A stretch of DNA of 27,618 nucleotides from CAZMNY01 sp964635375 (GTDB taxonomy: Bacteria > Planctomycetota > Planctomycetia > Pirellulales > Pirellulaceae). Below are positions 1-7,502 of this stretch, piece after piece. The position numbers and the translations under genes are program-made. The notes beneath the pieces are model-generated. The model saw nothing but the letters and a program-made list of their open reading frames with translations. It searched no databases and had not been told where the DNA came from. The stretch covers positions 1-27,618 of the forward strand of contig CAZWOU010000083.1 of the NCBI GenBank assembly GCA_964635375.1. The letters run 5' to 3'. Within the stretch, counting starts at the first letter, position 1; every line of letters starts with the position of its first letter.

Positions 1-45
1 AAGAACGGCGCGGCCGTCTCCGAGGCGGCGCCGCCGAAGCAGTAG
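1..45 (+). CDS. Possible C-terminal tail of an upstream gene (partial)
   Basis: Frame 1 is open from the window edge and ends with TAG at 43-45. It reads as a 14-residue Ala/Pro/Lys-rich tail (KNGAAVSEAAPPKQ). Such tails are common in planctomycete proteins, but 14 residues cannot identify a family, and the open frame could be chance. Bases 46-169 up to the next start hold nothing recognisable apart from the ribosome binding site of the next gene. Confidence 0.35.
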   Translation, partial: KNGAAVSEAAPPKQ

Positions 46-169
46 AATCAGGCCAAGGCGCGAATCGACCATGTCAGAACGGGTCATCTGGGCGATTCCG
101 CGGCGGCCATGGACCAACGCTATCTCCTGGTATATTGTCAGTGGCGACCACTGAGCGAGGAGAAGCGAT

Positions 170-1501
170 ATGGAACTGATTCATCATGGTGGCCACGAAG
201 GCGTGACCGGTTCATGTCATCAACTTCGCCTCGATGGCGGAGGGTCCATTCTTGTCGATTGCGGGTTGTTCCAAGGCGATGACGCCAAGCGCCATCCTGA
301 CTTGGAGATTGAGTTTCCCATCGACGACGTGCATTCGATGATCTTGACCCATGTGCATATCGACCACGTGGGTCGCCTGCCCTACCTGTTAGCAGCCGGC
401 TTTCGCGGCCCGATCTACTGCTCCAAGCCAACGGCGATGTTGCTGCCTATGGTATTGCAGGACGCCTTGCGGATTGGGTTCACGAAAAATGAACGGATGA
501 TTTCTCAGTTTCAAAAAGTCGTCCAGTCCCAGTTGCGGCCCGTCGACTATGACGAGTGGACAGAAATCGAAAAAGGGGCGACGGTTCGATTGCAGCCGGC
601 GGGCCACATTCTCGGTTCGTCGTATGTTGAGCTGGACTATCGGGACCAGCGAATCGTCTTTTCCGGTGATCTCGGCGCGCCATGCGCGCCATTGTTGAAG
701 GATCCGCGACCGCCGGAGCGAGCTGACATCCTGGTCCTGGAATCCACCTATGGCGACAAGGTTCACGAGGGCCGCGATCAGCGTCAAGAGACGCTTGAGA
801 CGGTTCTGCGACGCACGCTCGAAGATCAGGGCGTGACCATCATTCCCGCATTCAGTCTCGGGCGAACTCAAGAGTTGCTCTACGAGATGAACGGCATCTT
901 CGAGCGAATTCAGCGGACCGAGGGCCGCAGCCTAATGAAGGCTGTCGATGTCATCGTCGACTCGCCGCTCGCCTCGCGGTTCACCGAAATCTATAAGGAC
1001 TTGCAGCCGTACTGGGACAAGGAGGCGCATGCCGTCATGCGCTACGACGAGCAGCCGCTGGTCTTTGAGAACCTGACCACGATCGGCGACCACGACGAAC
1101 ACCAATCCACGCTCCGTTACTTGCAGCGAAGCGGCCTTCCGGCGGTGGTTGTGGCGGGTAGCGGGATGTGCACCGGCGGACGCATCATGAATTACCTGGA
1201 GGCGTTCTTGGATCGACCCAATACCGATGTCTTGTTCGTCGGCTACCAGGGCCGCGGAACACCTGGCCGTGCTATACAACGGGGCGGCAAGTCAGTGCAA
1301 ATCAACGGGCGCCAACTCGAGATTCGCGCCAAGACCCACTCCATTTCCGGTTATTCAGCCCATGCCGATCAGCAAAACCTGATCGACTTCTGCGTTAACA
1401 TGCCGGAACCGCCCGGCGAAGTTGTCTTGGTGCATGGCGAGACCGGACCCAAAGCCGCCCTGGAGAAGATGCTCCAGCGCCGCGGGATTAGCGTGAGCTG
1501 A
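170..1501 (+). CDS. Beta-CASP metallo-beta-lactamase fold RNase (CPSF/YSH1-like)
   Basis: This 443-aa protein should be a zinc-dependent RNA-processing nuclease of the beta-CASP group, acting in the cytoplasm; no signal peptide or membrane segment is seen. Metallo-beta-lactamase motif 2 is HVHIDH at residues 61-66, followed by G68. The motif 3 histidine is H146 (PAGHILGSS) and the motif 4 aspartate is D167 (FSGDLGA). The beta-CASP insertion begins with ESTYG at 191-195, carries GSGMCTGGR, and ends with THSISGYSAHADQ, which supplies the late histidines. Length is normal for bacterial single-unit members of this group. GAGGAG about 8 nt before the ATG supports the start. It appears monocistronic. 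Substrate RNA and endo- versus exonuclease activity cannot be told from sequence. Confidence 0.9.
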   Translation: MELIHHGGHEGVTGSCHQLRLDGGGSILVDCGLFQGDDAKRHPDLEIEFPIDDVHSMILTHVHIDHVGRLPYLLAAGFRGPIYCSKPTAMLLPMVLQDALRIGFTKNERMISQFQKVVQSQLRPVDYDEWTEIEKGATVRLQPAGHILGSSYVELDYRDQRIVFSGDLGAPCAPLLKDPRPPERADILVLESTYGDKVHEGRDQRQETLETVLRRTLEDQGVTIIPAFSLGRTQELLYEMNGIFERIQRTEGRSLMKAVDVIVDSPLASRFTEIYKDLQPYWDKEAHAVMRYDEQPLVFENLTTIGDHDEHQSTLRYLQRSGLPAVVVAGSGMCTGGRIMNYLEAFLDRPNTDVLFVGYQGRGTPGRAIQRGGKSVQINGRQLEIRAKTHSISGYSAHADQQNLIDFCVNMPEPPGEVVLVHGETGPKAALEKMLQRRGISVS

Positions 1502-1984
1502 ACCGGTCCGATTGGCAAACGCCGACCTTCACTTCCTGCAGCGCTACTGACGCGAGGGGCTCAGACGACGTCCTGCTCCGAATTCGCACGGTTTCGGCAA
1601 TCTCTGCCAACGAGCGGAGCATTTGGGCAAAAACGATGCAAATCGGCCGCTCAAATCAACTTCGGCACGATCGGAAATGCCGGTGTTCAGCGAGAGGCGT
1701 CGTGATTCTCCGCCGCCAGCGCCAAATGGTCTCAGTTTCTCCGCCCCGTTTTCGGGGCCGAATTTTCTTTGCCACGCGTTGAAATTGCCGCCGATCGGGC
1801 GCAAACTTGTTAAGTCAACCAGTTTCCACACGACCGCAAGCGGCAGTTGCCCCTTGGCGATTGCCAACCAGGAGTGGCAAGGAGCGAATCCCCACAACGA
1901 ATTGCCCCTAGGCAGTGCGGCTGATAGTGCTGCCAATCGATCAGAAAACGCTCGCGTTATCCTTTTGATCATTGGGAGGTGGAC
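1502..1984. other. Long intergenic stretch, no convincing gene
   Basis: About 480 nt lie between the beta-CASP gene and the next membrane protein gene. Open frames of about 140 codons exist on both strands (minus 1544-1972, plus 1623-2051), but neither shows a recognisable domain or a good ribosome binding site. A short perfect hairpin, GCCCCG-TTTT-CGGGGC at 1743-1758, is followed by a T-rich stretch (GAATTTTCTTT) and could be a weak terminator. The Shine-Dalgarno of the next gene, GGGAGG, is at 1974-1979. The stretch may be a degenerate gene or dispersed repeat. Confidence 0.5.
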
Positions 1985-3019
1985 ATGTGGAGCCTCGTTC
2001 GAAACGCCCTGTCGAGCTCAAGTGATTCCGTGCCCGCCAAGGCGCCGTTGAAGCCGGCGACCCGTTCCAAATCCATTACAAAGAAGAGACACATGTCAAA
2101 CGGCAACTCGAAGTCTGATAAGAAGATGCCTATTTGGCTATGGCCCTTTTGGCTTCTCGCTTGGCCGTTTGTGTTCGCCTTCAACAGCTTCAACAAACAT
2201 TTCTTGTCGTACATTATGGGTCGAGTCGTGCGGGACGACCGGCGGATCTACACGGTCAAGTTCGTCTGGTACGGCGATTCGATTTACATGCATCCGATGA
2301 TTTGGGGCAGCGCGATCTTGGCCGCGCTGGCTCAGTCGACAATCAACCCCGGTTGGTTCCTGTTGGTTTGGTTGGCGGCGTTGTTCGTCTGCTTCATGAC
2401 GGTCATGTACAACTTTGACGTGATCCGTACGTCGATTATGGGTATCGGCCTGGTCGCCTTCTTTGCCCTGGCTTACGTTGCGACGGTCGAATTCGCCTGG
2501 AACCCGCTGACGGCGATTCGGAGCCATATCACAGCGCTGGAGCCGACGGTTTCATCTGGTTTCTACGTTGTGTCGATGTACTTGTTCGCGCTTCTGATTT
2601 GCGCCGAAGTCGTTTGGGCTTGGCTGTTCCATCGAGTTGAACTGGATGAATCCTACGTCTACGAACATCGCTTTCTGCAAGGAACGACTCGCGAGCCCAT
2701 TTTCGCTCGCGGACTGAAACGCGAGACGAAGGACCTGCTTGAACTGCTCATCTTGGGCGCCGCTGATATTCAGCACCGAACGAAATCGGGTTACAAGCGA
2801 TTCAAGAACGTCCCCTTTGCATCACTCTGGTTGGGTACTGCGATCGACTCGTTGCTGGACCATCGACGTCGAAGCGAAGTCGACTTACAAACGTCCCACG
2901 ACGAGTCGGACCAGGCGATGGTCGAACACGCCATGCAAGATATCGACGAAGGTCCCGACGACGCGGGTGATGGAGGCGACGATGGAGGGGACGATGGAGG
3001 CGATGACGGTGACTTCTAA
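1985..3019 (+). CDS. Polytopic membrane protein with acidic Gly/Asp tail, unknown function
   Basis: The family is not recognised. The 344-aa protein starts with a basic, Ser/Lys-rich cytoplasmic-looking segment (about 1-48). About five hydrophobic segments follow, near residues 49-66, 104-118, 124-142, 150-170 and 193-215. A soluble C-terminal part of about 125 residues ends in a strongly acidic low-complexity tail of GGDD repeats, encoded by 12-bp near-repeats around 2970-3008. I chose ATG 1985 because GGGAGG (1974-1979) sits 5 nt upstream; the in-frame GTG at 1979 overlaps that site. ATG 2093 (MSNGNSK...) is a shorter alternative. The gene faces the enolase-superfamily gene at 3083, so the two are convergent. 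A structural or transport-accessory role cannot be distinguished. Confidence 0.75.
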   Translation: MWSLVRNALSSSSDSVPAKAPLKPATRSKSITKKRHMSNGNSKSDKKMPIWLWPFWLLAWPFVFAFNSFNKHFLSYIMGRVVRDDRRIYTVKFVWYGDSIYMHPMIWGSAILAALAQSTINPGWFLLVWLAALFVCFMTVMYNFDVIRTSIMGIGLVAFFALAYVATVEFAWNPLTAIRSHITALEPTVSSGFYVVSMYLFALLICAEVVWAWLFHRVELDESYVYEHRFLQGTTREPIFARGLKRETKDLLELLILGAADIQHRTKSGYKRFKNVPFASLWLGTAIDSLLDHRRRSEVDLQTSHDESDQAMVEHAMQDIDEGPDDAGDGGDDGGDDGGDDGDF

Positions 3020-3082
3020 GTCGCTTGTGATCATTCAAGCCGTCAACCGACTGGCCAGCGATGCTCGGTGCCTGCGGCTCGG

Positions 3083-4429
3083 CTATCGCCGCAACACTGG
3101 TTTCTTTCTCGCGGCTTGATAGAGTTCGCGCCACTCGGTTGAGCCGTCATCGGGCACTAGTCGCGTGTCAGCGCCTTCTTTGTAGAACGGCATGTTGCCG
3201 CGCTGACCTACGGTTAGCATGAAATTTACGCGTCCATTGCTCCCGACATAGAGCCGGTCTCCGTCGGGCCAGGAGACTTCAAGCAGCCGCTCGGGTTCCG
3301 GTCGGGACTTAGGTTTCTCGACGCGGTACTTCTCCACCGCGTCCCAATCGATCGCATGGCCAAGTCCGGGACCTTCGGGTACGGCGGCAAAGCCGTCCTT
3401 GACTCGGATCGGCTCCTTTAACATTTGATGTTGATAGAGTTGGTGACAATTAACTGCGGGCCAACGAGCGTGTGTCAGCACTGCTCCAAAGTGAAGCGAG
3501 AACGCGGCGGTGATTCCCGTGCCGACGAGTTGAAGCCAAAACGGCAGGTCGGCGGCCGCCGCCAGGGCGCCGCTCCGCATTAGGTCGCTCGGCCCGCGCC
3601 CGATCACGAATCCGTCGCAAACGCCATAGCGGATCACATCCTTCGGCGAGGGCGTGCCGTAGTGCATGGCGATCTTCACCCGAGTCGCCGCTCGAATCTT
3701 CTGATTGCCGGGAATGTCGCGTTGAGGAATTGGCGTCTCATAAATGTCAACTTGGGGATGCTCGGCCAAGTCCTTGAGAATCGGTATCGCTTGTTCAGCC
3801 GTGAGCAGCGTGTCATTAAAGTCCATGTCAATTTTGAACTCAGGCGGGACATCCTTGGACGCTACTATCAGTTGATTCCGGACATCGTACCAAGGGCGGC
3901 CTTTGGTCTTGTAGGCCATGTACCCCTGTCGATACGCCTCCTTGCATTCCGCCGCCATGTCCTTGGCCGAGGTGTCGATGTTCCACCAGGAGAGAGGTGT
4001 CTTCTCGTAGACTTGGTTGCCAAGCAACGCATGAACGGGAGCGTCAACGGTCTTGGCTACGGCGTCGAACAGCGCCATTTGCAAACCGGCGCCAAGCGTG
4101 TCGTCCCACATCAACTTGGCCGCGTTCCCACCATGGGCCCGGTCGACGTCGGCGTCCTTCGTCGCTCGCCAAGTGTAATACAGCAAAGTTTCCCCGTGCC
4201 CGACAACACCGGAGCTGAGATGCACCGAGAATATTTCGACATAACGCCAATGTGGCAATTCGCGAGCCATATTGCGGCCCGGCGTCTCGCGATACGGCAC
4301 TTTCACCGTAACTCGTTCGATCTTCTTGATTCGCACGTCTTGAGGCCGTGCGTGAAGGCGGCCGGGAAAGCTGCTGGCGAGTCCAGCAGCGGCGGCGGAG
4401 CCGAGAAAGTGTCGCCGGTCAATATGCAT
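3083..4429 (-). CDS. Enolase-superfamily (mandelate racemase/muconate lactonizing-like) protein, Tat-exported
   Basis: The 448-aa protein begins with a twin-arginine signal (RRHFLG at residues 5-10, then an Ala-rich hydrophobic stretch), which indicates periplasmic export. The enolase-superfamily core follows. K174 and K176 form the KxK base motif (AYKTKG), D201/D203 with N205 (IDMDFN) match the first metal-ligand strand, and E231 (YETPIP) matches the second. The third position, normally 'DE' in this subgroup, reads AMHYG with H256, so the usual acidic ligand is missing. An extra C-terminal segment of about 80 residues follows the barrel. ATG 4429 was preferred over a start 11 codons upstream because it puts the Tat motif at the N-terminus. 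The probable role is sugar-acid dehydration or racemisation, but the altered ligand makes activity uncertain. Confidence 0.85.
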   Translation of the reverse strand: MHIDRRHFLGSAAAAGLASSFPGRLHARPQDVRIKKIERVTVKVPYRETPGRNMARELPHWRYVEIFSVHLSSGVVGHGETLLYYTWRATKDADVDRAHGGNAAKLMWDDTLGAGLQMALFDAVAKTVDAPVHALLGNQVYEKTPLSWWNIDTSAKDMAAECKEAYRQGYMAYKTKGRPWYDVRNQLIVASKDVPPEFKIDMDFNDTLLTAEQAIPILKDLAEHPQVDIYETPIPQRDIPGNQKIRAATRVKIAMHYGTPSPKDVIRYGVCDGFVIGRGPSDLMRSGALAAAADLPFWLQLVGTGITAAFSLHFGAVLTHARWPAVNCHQLYQHQMLKEPIRVKDGFAAVPEGPGLGHAIDWDAVEKYRVEKPKSRPEPERLLEVSWPDGDRLYVGSNGRVNFMLTVGQRGNMPFYKEGADTRLVPDDGSTEWRELYQAARKKPVLRR

Positions 4430-4509
4430 CGTGTTGCGCTCGCGTTGGGTGGTGGGGGTCAATCCAGCGACCGGATGTCAAAGGGCCGGTGATGAATTCC
4501 ATCCGACAA

Positions 4510-4528
4510 TCTCGAAATCTTTTCGAGA
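4510..4528. promoter_or_regulatory. Perfect 8-bp inverted repeat between divergent genes
   Basis: TCTCGAAA (4510-4517) and TTTCGAGA (4521-4528) form a perfect inverted repeat with a 3-nt centre. It lies in the space between the minus-strand enolase-superfamily gene (start 4429) and the plus-strand small gene (start 4691). TACAAT at 4534-4539 just downstream resembles a -10 box, but no good -35 is present. No T-tract follows, so a regulator binding site fits better than a terminator. Function is inferred from position only. Confidence 0.35.
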
Positions 4529-4690
4529 CAGCGTACAATGGGTAGTAGACTTTGGCTTCGGCAGGCGAGTTCGTCTCTCACGTGGGGACTGCATCTTCGC
4601 TGACGTCAAACAGAAAATCAAATCAGAGAGCCTTAGCGGTCTCGCTGACCCGATCGGGTCGATCACCTTCAAATTGAGGCGAATACCAGA

Positions 4691-4885
4691 ATGTCCGCTC
4701 AAGACGACCAAGTCATCCGCGATTTCCTCAATCAACGCGGCCATTCGGCGGGCGACATCGACAAGATTCTCGACCGGCTGGCTCAGTATGAGAACGAGAC
4801 GCTGAGAAAGTCGGTATTTGACTCCATCGAAGCCGGTGGATTCGACATCGACGTCATCATCAAAGAAGCCTTGGGCAACGACTGA
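4691..4885 (+). CDS. Small hypothetical protein, 64 aa
   Basis: This is a complete small open frame, ATG to TGA, encoding a charged and probably all-helical cytoplasmic protein. It contains DQVIRDFLNQRGHSAGDIDK followed by a second amphipathic stretch ending EALGND. It has no Cys, no signal peptide and no membrane segment. Amino-acid composition is protein-like, with well-spaced Ile/Leu/Phe residues. A GAGG about 11 nt upstream (4676-4679) is a modest ribosome binding site. It is flanked by divergent and convergent minus-strand genes and so must have its own promoter. I do not recognise a family; the helical pattern resembles small DNA- or protein-binding modules, but that is speculation. Confidence 0.6.
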   Translation: MSAQDDQVIRDFLNQRGHSAGDIDKILDRLAQYENETLRKSVFDSIEAGGFDIDVIIKEALGND

Positions 4886-4952
4886 GCGCGATGACGAGAC
4901 GGCCGAGCGACGAGTCATGTCGCTCGGGCCGCCGTATTCGGTTTCGCCGGGA

Positions 4953-5921
4953 CTAGCTAAATTCCTTGGCCAGTTCGGTGCGAACGTCAACCAACATCTT
5001 CAGCGTCTGGCGAACGCCGCGGTCCTGATCGCCGGGTCCCTCGGATTCAATTCCGACCCATCCGCGATAGCCTGACTGCAAGACGATTCTCATCATCTTG
5101 AGAAAATCAGTCTCGCGCTCCCCACCGCCGTCAACCGAAACGAAGGGCCGTTTGGCGTCGAAATGGTTGGATTTTGCGCTGACCGCCTTGGCCAGCGGCA
5201 TCAACTCCCGAACGCCTTGGTAGCGGTCGTACCACTCACCACTTTTGCGATCGATTCCGAAGTTGCCGAAATCGGGGAGCGCGCCGCAGCGAGGGTGGTC
5301 GACAGCCTTCAAGACGCTGCTCAGCCATTTGCCGTTGGAGGATAGACCGCCGTGGTTCTCGACGAGCACGTTGATGTCGGACTTGGCGGCGAACAGGGTT
5401 AAATTGCGAAGCCCATCGACAGCCAGTTTCAGCTGTTCGTCGTACGTCAGTTTCGCGTCGCTCCGGGCATTGACGCGAATGGAATGGCAACCGAGGAACT
5501 TGGCGGCTCCGACCCACTTGTAGTGCCGTTCGACAGCCTCTTGACGCTTAGACTTGTTTGGATTTCCCAGGTTGCCCTCGTTATCGACCATGATTAACAG
5601 ACTCTTCACGCCGTGGTCAGCTGCGCGCTTCTTCATCTCGGCGAGATACGATTTGTCGTTGGCTTTGTCGGCGAAGAACTGGTTGACGTACTCAACTCCC
5701 TTGATGCCATAGGAAGCGGTCTGTTTGGCGAAATCTAGATTGTCCAGATGGGGTTTCTCGCGATTGCGCAGGCGGCGAACGAGAGACCACTGGGCAAGCG
5801 AAATCTCGAAGAGCGGCTTGCTTGATTTCTCTTCACCGAGCAATGAGTTCGACGCGGCCATTCCCGCCACGGCGGCGCCACAGGCAAGTAGGTCTCGACG
5901 TGACATGGTCGACTGGGACAT
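4953..5921 (-). CDS. Sugar phosphate isomerase/epimerase-like TIM barrel, Tat-exported
   Basis: The 322-aa protein opens with a twin-arginine signal (MSRRDLLACGAAVAG) and continues as a xylose-isomerase-like TIM barrel. Supporting motifs are LLIMVDNEG, VLVENHGG with a candidate metal-ligand Glu, GALPDFGNFG with an Asp, SAKSNHFD, and GIESEGPGD near the C-terminus. This acid/His pattern is typical of the AP_endonuc_2/xylose isomerase-like group, in which planctomycetes have many Tat-exported paralogues. GGAG about 8 nt upstream supports ATG 5921; ATG 5906 is an internal alternative. With the enolase-superfamily protein nearby it fits periplasmic sugar processing, though the substrate is unknown. 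The 67 nt between it and the small gene at 4691 hold no clear terminator. Confidence 0.88.
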   Translation of the reverse strand: MSQSTMSRRDLLACGAAVAGMAASNSLLGEEKSSKPLFEISLAQWSLVRRLRNREKPHLDNLDFAKQTASYGIKGVEYVNQFFADKANDKSYLAEMKKRAADHGVKSLLIMVDNEGNLGNPNKSKRQEAVERHYKWVGAAKFLGCHSIRVNARSDAKLTYDEQLKLAVDGLRNLTLFAAKSDINVLVENHGGLSSNGKWLSSVLKAVDHPRCGALPDFGNFGIDRKSGEWYDRYQGVRELMPLAKAVSAKSNHFDAKRPFVSVDGGGERETDFLKMMRIVLQSGYRGWVGIESEGPGDQDRGVRQTLKMLVDVRTELAKEFS

Positions 5922-6102
5922 TAGATAACTCCGCCATTGAATGGAAATGTCATGAATGCAGGCGTGTCCGCATCGATCGGCATCGATTCAAGGCGGACAC
6001 ATGCAAGACATTCTAACTACAATTCGGGGCTGGCGAGCAAGTGGTTCGCGAGGGAGTGCGGATTTCGGTTGAGCGGTTGTCATGAACGACGGTGCAGCGA
6101 GG

Positions 6103-7212
6103 CTACTCTCGCACGCGACGGACTCGATGGTTGAGCGTGTCGCCGATGAAGATGTCGCCGTTAGGGGCTACGCAAATGCCGTGAGGCCGGCTCAACTGGG
6201 CTTTCGTCGCAGGCCCGCCGTCGCCCTCGCCGCCCTGGCGACTCGGCCCCCCACCCGCCACGGTGGAAATGAGATTGGCTTTTAGATCGATGCTGCGAAT
6301 GGCTTGATTCTCGGTATCGACCACGGCAATTCGCCCCTTCGGTCCCACCGCGATTCCTTTGGGACCGTTGAATGTCGCCTGTTTGGGGTCGCCGCCATCG
6401 CCAGAAAACCCCTTCTTGCCCGAGCCGGCAACATGGGTGAGGCGAGCAGTGTTGAGGTCCATGCGCCACACGCTGTGGCCTTCGCGCAAAGCGATCCAAA
6501 GCGTCTCCCCTCGAACGCACAACGCACGCGGACCAACCATCGGTTTGCCACGCGCTGTTTGGCCATCGGTTGGCAGTTTTCGCTCGCCGTTCCCAGCGAT
6601 CGTCTCCACCACACCGCTCGCCAAGTTGATCCGTCGAATCCGGTGATTGCCGATGTCGGCGACATACAAGTTGCCCTTTCGATCGAGCGCAATGCTATGT
6701 GGTTGACGGAATTGGGCCAGTTTGGCCGGGCCGCCGTCACCCGAGAACCCCGCTTCGCCAGTCCCGGCAACCGTCGTGATGACGTTCGTTTTCGCGTCAA
6801 CTCGACGAATCAGATGATTCTTCATCTCTACGAAGAACATGTTGCCGCCCTCGTCGAAGCGAACTTCATACGGTTCATTCAGCGACGCCTTTGTTGCGAC
6901 TCCGCCGTCACCCGAGTAACCTATGTCGCCAGTGCCGGCCACGGTGCGGATGCGCCCGCTCTTCAAATCGACTCGCAACACGCGGTGATTCTTCACCTCC
7001 GTGACGTAGAGCGCACCGTCAGGCCCGATCTCAACGCCGAAGGGCTGGCCAACATTGATTTCCACGGCCACGCCGGAACCGCCGTTGTTGCTCGACTCGC
7101 CCGTCCCCGCGACGCTGTCGATTTCTCCCGCCGTGGCCGAATTCAAGGGTGAGGCCAACAGGATCAGCGAAAAAATCAGGGGGAGCCGGCTACCGTGAAT
7201 CGCCTGTCGCAT
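6103..7212 (-). CDS. Secreted NHL-repeat beta-propeller protein
   Basis: The 369-aa protein has an N-terminal signal peptide (hydrophobic LPLIFSLILLASPL, probable cleavage after the ATAG region). About six NHL repeats follow. Each pairs a 'TVAGTG..G.SGDGG.A..A' loop with 'P.gi..d..G.lyvaD..NhriRri' blades, for example LYVADIGNHRIRRI. Such propellers are binding scaffolds, not enzymes, and extracytoplasmic versions are abundant in planctomycetes. The protein ends immediately after the last blade (DTLNHRVRRV), so it is a stand-alone propeller with no fused catalytic or cytochrome domain. It has no co-directional close partner: the next minus-strand gene starts at 5921, with about 180 nt between. 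Confidence 0.9.
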   Translation of the reverse strand: MRQAIHGSRLPLIFSLILLASPLNSATAGEIDSVAGTGESSNNGGSGVAVEINVGQPFGVEIGPDGALYVTEVKNHRVLRVDLKSGRIRTVAGTGDIGYSGDGGVATKASLNEPYEVRFDEGGNMFFVEMKNHLIRRVDAKTNVITTVAGTGEAGFSGDGGPAKLAQFRQPHSIALDRKGNLYVADIGNHRIRRINLASGVVETIAGNGERKLPTDGQTARGKPMVGPRALCVRGETLWIALREGHSVWRMDLNTARLTHVAGSGKKGFSGDGGDPKQATFNGPKGIAVGPKGRIAVVDTENQAIRSIDLKANLISTVAGGGPSRQGGEGDGGPATKAQLSRPHGICVAPNGDIFIGDTLNHRVRRVRE

Positions 7213-7447
7213 TCGTGTTTCCTAGCTTCATGAGGGTGGCGTACCGCAAGATTCGATGTCTCACGACATGAGGCAATTGTACCGCGCCAAGAACGCCGGC
7301 TCGCCTTACTTTTCCCGACAGCCCCTCGTCTTCATCTCATTCCCGTCCCTTTTCCCAGCCACGTCGAACAAAGAGGATAATGGGGGTCGAACAACGAGCC
7401 GCCCGTATTCTCTTGCTGCTTTTGGTCCTCTCCAGCGACTTACCTTG

Positions 7448-7453
7448 TATAAT
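7448..7453 (+). promoter_or_regulatory. Candidate -10 box of the symporter gene
   Basis: A perfect TATAAT stands 49 nt before the ATG at 7503, preceded directly by TTG. No convincing -35 hexamer occurs at 16-18 nt spacing; TTGGTC at 7422-7427 would need a 20-nt spacer. Proposed from the hexamer and its position only. Confidence 0.4.
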
Positions 7454-7502
7454 CGGCTCGCCCTATGGTCCTTTGATTCTCTCCAAGCGAGTTTGAGCCA
7501 AA

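Noticed and set aside
6304..7152. 282-codon plus-strand open frame
   Set aside because: It is antisense to the NHL-repeat gene, whose repeats and signal peptide are clear.
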